Below, piece after piece: positions 47,191-56,639 of a DNA stretch of 64,000 nucleotides. A model generated the notes under the pieces. That model saw only the letters and a list, made by a program, of their open reading frames with translations, made no database searches and had not been told where the DNA came from. A program made the position numbers and the translations under genes. The DNA is from Protopterus annectens (lineage: Eukaryota > Chordata > Ceratodontiformes > Protopteridae), in the NCBI RefSeq assembly GCF_019279795.1, contig NC_056745.1, positions 508,157,579 to 508,221,578 on the forward strand, read 5' to 3'. The first letter of the stretch is position 1. The number at the start of each line of letters is the position of its first letter.

Positions 47191-47502
47191 TTGTTTATAT
47201 ACTTGTTGTTTGTTTGCTTGTTATTTCCTGGAAGCTAATTCACCTAATACGCAACTTCTCAGCTTCTGTGGATCACTAGTGATATCTGCATTGCTTACTG
47301 TACTTATTTCCTTGTTTCACTTGAAAGAAAGTTACTGTTTGTCGTTTTTGCATTTAGTTACTTGTATCACATTGCACTCAAGTTACCTGGCACTTGCTCA
47401 CTAAAGCAATTATATAAGTCAGCACTAAAAATTAAAAGCACTACACCCTCACTCCCCACTGGCCCTTGTTTTCAATTAAGGATTTCCCAATATTATTCTA
47501 GC

Positions 47503-48410
47503 ATGTCCAAAGGTCAGTTGTCAATCTCCTCTCCGGTCCAGCTGGTGAATCTGGGAATCTTGAGGCAATGTTATAACTGCCTCATGTACACAGACAACCC
47601 TCTCCTCCTCCCACATAACACAAATACTTGCGAGAGATGCAGCTATTTAGCCAAACTGGAGGCTGAGCTCTCTCAACTCAGGACTGGCAAGACCAGACAG
47701 GAGGAGAAGGCAACTACACACACCACAAAACCAGCCTCACATAATGCTACCACTCCACTGAATCAAACACATAAACACACAAAGACATACTCGGAGGCTC
47801 TGAGTAAAATTTACCTAAACAGCAGAGGCCTCCAAAGCAGACACCCAAACAACTGCTACCTCAAGACACCCCAAAAGCAACACATAAACCACAAAAGCAG
47901 TGTGCAAAGCAGTCACAGCCCTTAAGGCCAAATACAACACCAAACATACTTGTCATAGGTGACTCCATAGTCAGACACACTGACGTCCCACTCACCAGGC
48001 TGAACAAGGAGAGGGTCACAGTAAGCTGCCTATCGGGCGCTAGAATCCGCCACATAACACAAGCACTGGTCACTCCACAGCAAGTACAAATATGACACAG
48101 TCATTGTCCATGCTGGTGTGAGCGACCTGAGGCACCTCCTGGACTGCATGAAAAGAGACATAGAGGAGCTCTCTGATTATGTAGCCCAGGCAGGTATGAC
48201 CCTAACCCTGAGCAGTATCCTTCCTTCACCAAGAATGATGCCACAATATAGAGACAAGATGATCAGCTTTAACAATTGGCTTAATGTCTGGTGTCATTCA
48301 AAGGGGATCAGTGTCTGTCTGCCTGGGATGACATGCTTGACAAGCCACGCTGCTTCGCAAGGCGGCTTGCACCTGTCACCCTGGGATTCGGATATTGGCT
48401 AAGGCTCTTG
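47503..48410 (+). pseudogene. CR1-c ORF1, esterase-type
   Basis: The start is at 47503 (MSKGQLSISSPVQL). The N-terminal Cys cluster (CYNCLMYTDN, CERCSYLAKL) is followed by a short coiled-coil-like stretch (KLEAELSQLRTGK) and a polar linker. The esterase domain has GDSIVRH (47958). Block III reads GVSD where CR1-a has GVND (48114-48125). The C-terminal block reads GGLHLSP (about 48364-48384), with His kept but the Asp replaced by Gly. Frameshifts fall near 47920 and 48060. Two of the catalytic positions are altered, so the esterase is probably inactive here. Confidence 0.78.
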
Positions 48411-48479
48411 CCACCCCATAGTGCCTTTTTAGGCAAGGCTCAAATTCTAAACCTACCACCCTAGAAAACAAAATGGGAA

Positions 48480-51245
48480 GAAATTGAGGGTAATGCTGCT
48501 CAATGCCAGAAGTCTAAATCTCAAAATGCACGCCTCGAGGCCCTTCTCAGTATGGAGAACATCGATGTCTGTGCTGTAACTGAAACCTGGTTCAAGGCTC
48601 CTGAGAGCACCCGGCACTATTAGGTTTTACCTCATATCATGCGTTCGGCCCCAAAACCCGGACCACTCCACAAAAGGAGGGTGTATCCATATTCATAAAG
48701 GATACTCACACCTCCAGGTTGGTGGCAACGCATGAAGCTTGAAACCATCCAGGTGCAACTAACAATAGGCAAAACTGCTCTACAAATTGTAGCATGCTAC
48801 AGGCCACCCTCTCAGACTCAGGAACCCCACACAGCCTTCCTGAAGACACTGGAGGGTATAAATGTATCTCCAAACACCATCATATTGGGTGACTTCAACT
48901 ACTCGAATATAGACTGGGAACATTACTCAAGCCCTAACTTTCTAGCCCAACGGTTCCTGGAGTTCATAAATTCAAATGCCATGGAACAGCTAGTCACTGT
49001 TCCCACGAGAGGAGAAAATATACTAGATCTCATTGTCACAAACATGGGGACAAAATGCTCCACACGAAGTATATCCCTCATTGGTGAGATCTGATCATAA
49101 ACTAATCTCACTGGAAATCCACATCCGCCCCACCCCAAACAAAAAGACCATAGTGAAGAACTTCTCTAAAGCAAACTTCACACTACTCAAGACTGGTGTG
49201 GTATCCTTCAAGGCCCCTGAGTCAGAGGAAACCACAACCCAAGCTCTGGAAGCCCTTACAAATGCCTTCTATGAACACCTCCAGGACTGCATGGATCAGG
49301 CAATCCCAAATAAAACCAAGACTCTTTCCACAAAGGGCAAGCGTCCAGTCTGGTGGACCCCAGCCATTAACAAACTTTACAATAAGAGGAGAAAGCTATT
49401 ACATGATAGAACAAAATCCATAAAAGGAAGTCACCCCTGATCATTATTAGTAAAAATTACGAGCACTCATAAAATCAACTAAGGCCAATTTTGAGAGAAA
49501 AATTGCCATGGACTCAAAGGCCAATCATAAGGCCTTTTCAGCTATGTTAGGAACCTGGGTGGAAACTCACAGATATGCTCAGAATTAGTCCAAAATGATA
49601 CAAAAATCACTGAACCCACAGACATTGCCAACATACTGGCAGACAGGTTCAGTGCAAACTTCACCCCTCTCCCCTAAAGGAGAGATAACTATCCCAGCCG
49701 AGTGTAGCCTCCCGGACATCTCAAATGCGCAGGTGAAAGCTGCTCTCTAAAGCTAAAAACACAGCATCAATGGGACCGGATGGTGTCCCCGGCTGTGTGC
49801 TACACGAGCTAAATGAGGAATTAAACCCCGCATAAGGCAGCTGTTTAATCTCAGCCTTACCACAGGATACGTGCCCAAGGAGTGGCGTCGGCAACTGTGG
49901 TCCCACTCCACAAAGGTGCGCCTCTACGGACCCTGGTAATTACCGCCCCATAAGCTTAACAAGTCTAGTCTGCATAGCTATGGAGAGGATCATAATGGAG
50001 CTCATAAACAAAGATATAGGGGACTTGCAGACATTGGACCCGACCCAGTTTGGCTTTGTCAAGGGAAGATCATGCCTTTTGAACTTGGTCGACTTCTTGA
50101 AATAGTCACCAAGGCCATTGATGAGGAAAGGCAGTCCATACAGCCTACCTTGACCTTGCAAAGGCTTTCGACACAATACCCCACTCGGGTATTGTAGAAA
50201 AACTTACCAGCTTAAATGTAAACCCATATGTCACAAGATGGGTTGCAAACTGGCTTAAGGACAGAACCCACAGGGTTAGAGTTGCTGGCGCTGTGTCAGA
50301 CTCCAAGCCGGTCACAAGTGGTGTCCCACAGGGCTCGGTCCTTGGCCCCTATTGTTTGGCATCTACTTCTCAGAAGTACAGGCCAACATGGGAGGACTTT
50401 GGCTGACAAAGTTTGCAGATGACTGCAAACTGGCGCCATAGTGGAAAGTGCATCGGACACTGATATCCTTCAGAAGGGACTCACGGAAACAGATAGCTGG
50501 TGCCAGAGCCATAAAAAAATGTATAGTCATACCCTTCGGGAAAAACAAGGTAACCCCAAGCTACCATATAGGTGGCAATCCACTAAGCACAGAAGAGGTT
50601 ATCAGGGACCTGGGGACCCAGGTTGACAGTGGCCTTTCTTTTGACACTCACATTGCTAAAGTGGTTAGAAAGACCTTCTACATTGCCCACCTGATCATGA
50701 AGGGATTCACATCCAGATCTAGTGAGGTCATTGTTCCCCTGTACTCTTCACTTATCAGACCAATGATCGAGTACAATGCCCCATTCGGGATGTATCTCAC
50801 CCGACATCTGCAGCAATTGGAGAGACCCCAAAAGTTCCTCACCAAAAGGATAAAGGGACTCCAAAATCTGTCATATGCTGCCAGATTGAAGAAACTCCAG
50901 CTCTATTCAGTCGCATACCGTCTGCTCAGAGGTGACATGTGCCTGACATACAAGGCCATGTCCAACCCGGAATTAATGGACATGCTCCACCTCAAAAAAT
51001 CCAAATCCACCAAAACCACTAGAGCAAGCGACTTAAACCTTAGCACGGATATAAATAGGGCGTGCTGGAGGGATAGATTTATCACTCAGAGACACCCTAT
51101 GCTGTGGAATAAAATCCCGGTCCATGTGAGGCAGAGCACCTCGCTGACTCTGTTCAAGAGAAATCTAGACCTGTGGATGGGAGATCGTAGGTTTACCCCG
51201 GGAATCATCTCTGGGTCACTGCTGGACAGAGGCACAACAAACTAA
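48480..51245 (+). pseudogene. CR1-c ORF2: endonuclease and reverse transcriptase
   Basis: The endonuclease blocks are LLNARSLNLKMH (48496), TETWFKAPES (about 48580), ACYRPPSQT, LGDFNYSNIDWE (about 48887) and SDHKLISLEI (about 49093). The reverse transcriptase has GPDGVPGCVLHEL (about 49772), FGFVKGRSCLLNLVDF (about 50050), AYLDLAKAFDTIPHSG (about 50142), TSGVPQGSVLGP (about 50317) and KFADDCKL (50409). The last 265 codons (50448-51245) are open through the conserved CR1 C-terminal region to MGDRRFTPGI. Breaks are mostly one-base indels (for example near 48610, 49080, 49440, 49750, 50095 and 50440). Confidence 0.88.
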
Positions 51246-51332
51246 TGGGCACAGTATTTTTTCATATAAGGGGTGGCGTAAGCCACAATAATTTGGGCTA
51301 GGCTTATAAATGCCTTAGGGCAGATAGCCTAG

Positions 51333-51360
51333 TATAAACCTATGAACCTATGAACCTATG
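51333..51360 (+). repeat. (AACCTATG)n 3' tail of CR1-c
   Basis: About three units of the octamer end the element, ahead of the target duplication. The same unit appears once at the end of CR1-a and in diverged form at the end of the SINE at 59241. Confidence 0.92.
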
Positions 51361-51365
51361 AAATT

Positions 51366-51720
51366 GAGATCCCAAGCAGGTATTGGTTGTTTCCTTGGGG
51401 GTTTTAGATTCTTAGCCCCTCTGAGGAACTGTCTTAAGAAGGGGTGAGAGAATAAGGGTGGATCAGTGTTGCATTCTGCAGAAATGGCTGAGGCATGGAT
51501 TTTGATGGAGGAGAATGAAAGTCCACTGCTTAGCAGCTCAGCTAGATACTGTAATATTTGAGGTAAATTCAGTTTTTCAGGATCCTGGCCCTTTTTCTCA
51601 TTCCAGACAAAACCGTTTCCATTTTGCGGAGTAAGCTTTTCTAGTAGACGGCCTTCTGGCCTCCAAAATGACATCCTGCACCTCCTTGGAGAGTAGGGTC
51701 TGTTGTGATGCTAAGTAATC
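51366..51720 (-). pseudogene. DIRS-A4 tyrosine recombinase, N-terminal part
   Basis: The core-binding region STRKAYSAKWKRF (about 51650-51610) is followed, after a frameshift near 51600, by IPAWDLNF. There the CR1-c insertion interrupts it at 51365. The second part is at 45011-45692. Confidence 0.8.
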
Positions 51721-52244
51721 TTCCATGTGGCTAGATTGAGTGTTTTTAGCTGACTGTGAAGAGTTTTGAAGCTGTGCTGAGTCAGGAGAAGAGGCATTAG
51801 AGGCAGGGTCCATAGTGGGGAATGCGTCAGGCTCCTCAGGAGTGGGTACCAGTGCTGTCTTGGCCAGTCTGGAGCAATGAGAATCATCTTTGGTCTGTCT
51901 GCTCTGGTTTCCAATAGAACTTTGGGCAGCAGAGGAAGAGGTGGGAAGGCATAAACTGTCATTGATGTCCAACTGAAAGAGAGAGCGTCCACTCTCCAGG
52001 CCTTTAGATGGAAAATCCTTGAGCAGAATTTTGTCAATTGGTGATTTTTGTGGGAGGCAAAGAGATCTATGTCTGGCCTTCCCCATACTTGGATTATCTC
52101 TGTAAAAACTTGAGGATGCAACTTCGATTCGTGTGGATCTGTCATATTTCTGCTTAGGTTGTCTGCCAGTGTGTTTTCTTTGCCTGGCAAGTACTGTGCT
52201 TGTAGTTCGATTTGTAAGTCCATGGCCATGTTCCAAAGTGACAT
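51711..52244 (-). CDS. DIRS-A4 RNase H tail and Dam-like methyltransferase
   Basis: An open frame of 177 codons with ADNLSRNMTDPHE, DIDLFASHKNHQLTKFCSR, VDALSFSW, YAFPPLPLLPKVL and ILIAPDWPRQHWYPLL. It is the clearest uninterrupted copy of this domain in the window. The recombinase frame overlaps its 3' half. AFPP takes the place where classic adenine methyltransferases have NPPY or DPPY. Confidence 0.75.
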   Translation of the reverse strand: MSLWNMAMDLQIELQAQYLPGKENTLADNLSRNMTDPHESKLHPQVFTEIIQVWGRPDIDLFASHKNHQLTKFCSRIFHLKAWRVDALSFSWTSMTVYAFPPLPLLPKVLLETRADRPKMILIAPDWPRQHWYPLLRSLTHSPLWTLPLMPLLLTQHSFKTLHSQLKTLNLATWKIT

Positions 52245-53608
52245 GGCCAGTCTGCATAGGGGGTATGAATGTGTTCCTCCTTCCTTGTTTGTTTATGTAC
52301 CACATTACTGTGGTGTTGCCTGTTCTTATCAATAGTTGACCTGGTTGTAGAAGGTCCTTGAAAGCTATAATAGCATTTATTACTGCTATCATTTCCTTTT
52401 GATTGATGTGAAGGTGCTTTTCTTTTTGGGACCATTTGCCCTGAAAGCACCGATCTGTCATGTGCGCCCCCCAGGCGTAGTCCGAGGCGTCTGTTATGAT
52501 GACGTGATTTGCTTGAGGCTTGCTGAATGGGAGACCTGTGTTTGTTTGGCATGCTTGAGCCCACCACAGAAATTCCTTTTGAAGACACGGAATTAGTGGT
52601 ATTATTGTTTCCAAACTGTGGCTGTGTTGAGACCATAGGTTTTTCAGGTACCATTGAAGTTTCCTCATATGCAGCTTTGCACATGGGATTAGTAAGATGC
52701 AAGATGCCATTAATCCGCAGAGCCTGCAGGATTTTCCTTGCAGTCAGCCTGGTGCAATTTGCTAGTGTTCTGAAGTATTGAGTTAGTTGCCCCTGCTTCT
52801 CTGGCGTGAGGTAGGCCATCTGGGTGTTTGTGTCCAAGTTAGCACCCAGGAAAATTATTTTCCGAGAGGGTATTAGCCTTGATTTCTTTTTGTTGACTGT
52901 GTATCCCAGAGAATTCAACAACATTATTACATAAGCCAGATGTTTCAGAAGAATGTGCTTGCTGTCCGCTTGGATCAGGCAGTCGTCCCAATAGGGGTAT
53001 ATTTGTATCCCTTGAAGTCTGTAGTAGGCAATTACTGATGCCAGGCATTTCGTGAATACTCTGGGCGCAGTAGATAAGCCAAAGGGCAATGCAGAGAATT
53101 GATAATGGGTTGAACCTGCAAGAAATCTGAGGTATCTTCTGCAATTTTGTCTGATTGGGACATGCAGGTATGCCTCCTTGAGGTCCAATGTTACCAGCCA
53201 AGACTCCTTGCCCAGCATGGGAAGAAGCTGCTGTAGAGTGAGCATCTTGAATTTTGGTACGAGTAGAAATGTGTTTAGGATGGATAGGTCCAAAATAGGT
53301 CTCCAATCTTTTCCCTTCCTTGGTACCAGGAATAGTCTGGAATAAAAACCTTGACCTTGTTCGTGCGTAGGTACCTCTTGAATAGTTTTCATGTATATGA
53401 GATCTGTAATTTGTCTTTGTGCCTCTGCCCTTTGTGTGGCAGGTTTGGCATGCCTCTCATTTTTGGAAGGGTGTGAAAATGGAATCTGTAGCCTCTGTTT
53501 ATAATGTCCAGGATCCATTTGTCTTTTGTGACAATATGCCAATTTTTTGAAAATAATGCCAGTTTTCCGCCAGAGGGTGCTGCCATTTGAGTTTTGCTTG
53601 GCATGCAA
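52154..53608 (-). CDS. DIRS-A4 reverse transcriptase and RNase H start
   Basis: An open frame of 484 codons. Recognisable reverse transcriptase sequence starts at about residue 72 (QRAEAQRQITDL). It continues with GQGFYSRLFLVPRKGKDW, VTLDLKEAYLHVPI and QFSALPFGLSTAPRVFT. The catalytic motif reads YPYWDDCL (about 52985), Leu changed to Trp before the two Asp. A frameshift near 52700 moves RNase H into another frame (52710-52290), where VIITDASDYAWGAHM and MWYINKQG are found before a small insertion breaks it. The enzyme is therefore split, although the palm is whole. Confidence 0.82.
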   Translation of the reverse strand: MHAKQNSNGSTLWRKTGIIFKKLAYCHKRQMDPGHYKQRLQIPFSHPSKNERHAKPATQRAEAQRQITDLIYMKTIQEVPTHEQGQGFYSRLFLVPRKGKDWRPILDLSILNTFLLVPKFKMLTLQQLLPMLGKESWLVTLDLKEAYLHVPIRQNCRRYLRFLAGSTHYQFSALPFGLSTAPRVFTKCLASVIAYYRLQGIQIYPYWDDCLIQADSKHILLKHLAYVIMLLNSLGYTVNKKKSRLIPSRKIIFLGANLDTNTQMAYLTPEKQGQLTQYFRTLANCTRLTARKILQALRINGILHLTNPMCKAAYEETSMVPEKPMVSTQPQFGNNNTTNSVSSKGISVVGSSMPNKHRSPIQQASSKSRHHNRRLGLRLGGAHDRSVLSGQMVPKRKAPSHQSKGNDSSNKCYYSFQGPSTTRSTIDKNRQHHSNVVHKQTRKEEHIHTPYADWPCHFGTWPWTYKSNYKHSTCQAKKTHWQTT

Positions 53609-53617
53609 AGGGGAAAG

Positions 53618-55403
53618 TCATTGGGCTTGCTTTCTGAATGGTTGCGAGTTATCCTCACCACCTCTTTGTGTAGGAGCTTGCCATTGTCTGCCTCTAAACC
53701 ATCCTTTGGATTGCCCTCTGCCCCTCAGGCGTCTGTATCTACCTCTTTGGGGTCTGTCCGTGGCTGGAAAGGACCAATTTTTGGAAGGCCAATTTCTACT
53801 GAAACGCGGGGGTTGTACCTGTAGAAAATCGTTCACAGTTTGCATTGATTTAGCCTTTTCCTCCATTTTCCTGAATACCTCTTCAGCATTAGTACCAAAT
53901 AATACATCTTTTTGTAGAGGGGCACCTAGTAATTTAGCTTTGACATGATCTGGCAAGGTTTGTTCCTTGAGCCAGGCATGTCTATGTATGACTGATCCTG
54001 TAACAGCAGCTCTACATGAGGCCTCTAGAGCATCAAAACCACATTGTAAGGTATGTTTACCCACTTGTTCTGCACTATGCATCAAATCCTGCAACTCCTT
54101 CAAGTCTGGTTGTTCAGGTTGTGACATTTTACTTTTCAATTGTGATAACAAAAACTGTTGGTACTTTAGCATATGGAACTGACAGTTTAATGCCCTCATG
54201 GTTAAGGTAGCCGAGGTATATACCTTTTTTCCCCACCTTTCTAAGGATCTTGAATCTCTCTCGGAAGGTAATGGATTTTTAGCAGTGGAGGCCTTAATTC
54301 CCTTGGGGCCCTGTGAGATGGTTTCTGGGTCAGCAGCATGGCTTTTGTATAGAAATTGGTGAGAGTCAGGAACCCTGTAGTACCTGTCAGGCTTGACTGG
54401 GGCTGGAGATAGAAAATCCGGGTTAAGGCAGGCCTCCGTGTACACATCATCTAATATGTCCAAGATAGGAGGTATAGCCAGGAGCCTGTGCTGAGGTAGC
54501 AAGAGAAATTTCCTAAGCCTTTTCTTGGAATCTGAATAATCTTGGCCTTCCCAGTGGAAGTGTTCCCTTAAGGTATGCAAAATTTCCCCAAATGAGTAAT
54601 CCTCTAGGGGGGTATACAGAGGGAATGGACTCCTCTGCATCAGAGTCTTCAAAAGGGGAGTAAGAATGTTCCTGATCATCAGAGTGCTCTGAAATAATGG
54701 AGCCCTGATCAGAGGAGGGGGATTCTTCCTCCACTCTGGGCTTTTGTCCGGGGGGGGTTGAGAACCCCTGATAAGAGTAATTAAATCCTCAGCCATTTTA
54801 AGCATCTGTTTTTTTAGGCATGGGGCCTGGAGATGGGTCCTGTGTAGCTTGTCTCTTAGAATGCATGGCTGCTTTAGACTTAGTGAAAGCCTTGATGGAA
54901 AAAGAAGATGAAGGTCTGAAGACACCTTGAGAGGAGGTAGACCTGTCCACATTTTGAGATTCACCGCCAAGAGTGGCTTCGGTATTTGTAGTCAGGGTGT
55001 GGGCCGAGGAGCCTGCGACCTCGGGCAAAGGAGACACCGCCAATGAAGTGTTGTCGGTAGTCAAGGGCTGCGTAGGCACCTCACTGAGAACCGGACCACA
55101 TGTAGTCGGCTTTGGTGTGGTGTCGGTAGAGGCCGCGGACCTCATGTGTCGGTCCTTATCTTTGCGCTTTTTAGACGAAACTGGAGTCGGAGTATCCGAC
55201 GACATAATATAGTTAAATGTTTTGCCAAAATAATGCTGGGCGAACTCCGCACGACGTTTAATGGTGCGTTTGTTGAATGTAGCACAAAAGCGACAGACCG
55301 AGATGTCGTGGTCTAGGCCTAAACAAGGAATACAGAGGGAATGGAAATCCTTATGCGGTATTTGCTTCCCACATGAAATACAATTATTAACTTGGTCTGA
55401 CAT
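53618..55403 (-). pseudogene. DIRS-A4 Gag-like protein
   Basis: The start at 55403 (MSDQVNN) is followed by a complete Cys/His motif: CISCGKQIPHKDFH, LCIPCLGLDHD, CRFCATFN. A basic then Ser/Thr/Pro-rich region follows, then an acidic linker. The C-terminal block (RWGKKVYTSATLTMRALNC, HRHAWLKEQ) and an Arg/Gly-rich tail (RGRYRRLRGRGQSKGWFRGR, about 53740-53680) come before a stop at 53618. The tail resembles RNA-binding RG boxes. The frame is shifted near 54800-54600; 450 codons are open at 54970-53618. This copy best shows the natural Gag end of family A. Confidence 0.8.
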
Positions 55404-55569
55404 CGGTCTGAGGCAAGAAAAGTTTCCCCAACGGGGTACTTCACTTTCAAGAAGACTTTGGTTGCAAAATTTTCGTAATTTCAGGAGCTGGCCGACCGGC
55501 ACCTGCGAACTGCTTCTGCTTCGGGCACCGCGCGGCAAGAAAGACTGAAGAAAATGGCGTCGGCTGGTT

Positions 55570-55577
55570 CTTTTATA
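55570..55577 (-). promoter_or_regulatory. Putative TATA box of DIRS-A4
   Basis: TATAAAAG on the minus strand in the right terminal repeat, about 170 bases before the Gag start at 55403. The inverted copy in the left repeat is at 44645-44652 on the plus strand. Confidence 0.6.
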
Positions 55578-55715
55578 CCCCTGTCGCACTGATGGCAGGG
55601 AAGAAGCGACGACAACCGACGCTGGACCTAGACTTTGGAATTCGGGCGACCGAGGACCCGCCTGACGGCAGGAGAACCCATCTGTTATGACTGCAGCTGT
55701 ATGCACGATGAACAT

Positions 55716-56602
55716 CACAGGGAAGGTGGATGCCATCAGGCCCAGGAATATCAGGAATTGCCTGGCAGATATCGGATCTAGGTGCAATGTCTCTGCCAAG
55801 TGCAGCAAAATCTCCTGTGCCTTCAAGGTGGGAGCAACACAGTCATACTCTATGTTTGAAATCTGCAGCCCAGAAAGGTGTGATCTTCAGATGGGACCAG
55901 GGATGAATTCTTGAAGTTTATGGTAAATGCCAGGCCTTGCAAAATGGCAACTGTCATTTGGAGACATTTGCTCAATTCTGTTTGCGAACTGGCTTGAATT
56001 AAGAGATCGTTGATCCCTTGAAGTCTGCAAAAGGCTACTACTGGGACTAGACATTTTGTGAAAACTCTCAGGGTGGTGCAGAGTCCAAAGCACAAAGCAG
56101 AGAACTGATAGTGCGAGGATCACACAGAGAACCATGGGAATCTCCTGAATCTGTGGTGGATAGGGATATGGAGGTAGGCATCCATAACGTCTACGGAAGC
56201 TAGAAATGCCTGAGGGAGGACAAGAGAGAATAGAGTTTGCAAGGTAAGCCTTTTGAATGAGGGGTCTATGAGGAAGTTGCTGAGATAGGAGAGATCTAGA
56301 ATTGGTCTACAAGGACCTTCCTTCCGGGGAACTAGGAAAAGGTGAGAGTAAAAACCTCTTGCTCTAGGGGAACAGGTTCTATAGTGCCCTGTTCTAGAAG
56401 GCCTTGCAGGACTGGAGGGAAATGGTGGGCCTGATCTTTTGGTGGTAGGGGAATTCCCCTGAAGGAAGGAACCTTTTGCCAAACCATGAAGTACCCCCTC
56501 TTGATGATTCTTAACACACAAGAGTCTTGAGTGATATGTTCCCAGGAGAGAAGGGATAGGGAAAGGTGGTGGGAAAGGAGAGGGCGGGGTAGGTTGCTGC
56601 AA
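55716..56602 (-). pseudogene. DIRS-B-4 reverse transcriptase
   Basis: The fingers and palm are readable: GFYSHLFLVPRKEG (about 56360), ILDLSYLSNF, and motif A ASVDVMDAYLHIPIHH (about 56190). FTKCLVPVVAFCRLQGI (about 56060) follows. The segment that should hold YPYLDD is shortened to NDLLIQAS, so the catalytic Tyr and one Asp are deleted. It is frameshifted near 56120. It joins the RNase H half at 39761 when DIRS-A4 is ignored. Confidence 0.78.
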
Positions 56603-56639
56603 GAGTCACGAGGAGCAGCCCATCCAATCAGGAAAGGGT

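Larger units (their letters stand above)
45693..51357 (+). mobile_element. CR1-c: full-length CR1 LINE in the DIRS-A4 recombinase
   Basis: About 5.67 kb: 5' untranslated region (45693-47502), ORF1 (47503-48410), ORF2 (about 48480-51245) and a 3' end with three tandem AACCTATG units. ATGAAATT occurs at 45685-45692 and 51358-51365. Because the tail also ends in CCTATGAA, the target duplication is between 3 and 8 bases. The DIRS recombinase joins across the insertion. The short octamer tail instead of poly(A) is a CR1 hallmark. Confidence 0.92.
39762..55715 (-). mobile_element. DIRS-A4: young DIRS element carrying two nested LINEs
   Basis: Without its insertions it is about 5.6 kb, made of 39762-39808, 44518-45692 and 51358-55715. 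The left end AGTACAG is at 39762 and the right end ...GATGAACAT at 55715. The internal complementary region 44881-44966 matches the left terminus 47/47 and the right terminus 39/39. Terminal repeats lie at about 44524-44692 and 55529-55705. It is inserted in the RNase H-reverse transcriptase region of DIRS-B-4, and the flanks join without duplication or loss. An L2-like LINE sits in its left terminus and a CR1 in its recombinase gene. Confidence 0.93.

Noticed and set aside
51711..52244. A bacterial contaminant Dam methyltransferase
   Set aside because: The domain recurs at the same place in every DIRS copy and is known from DIRS1-like polyproteins.
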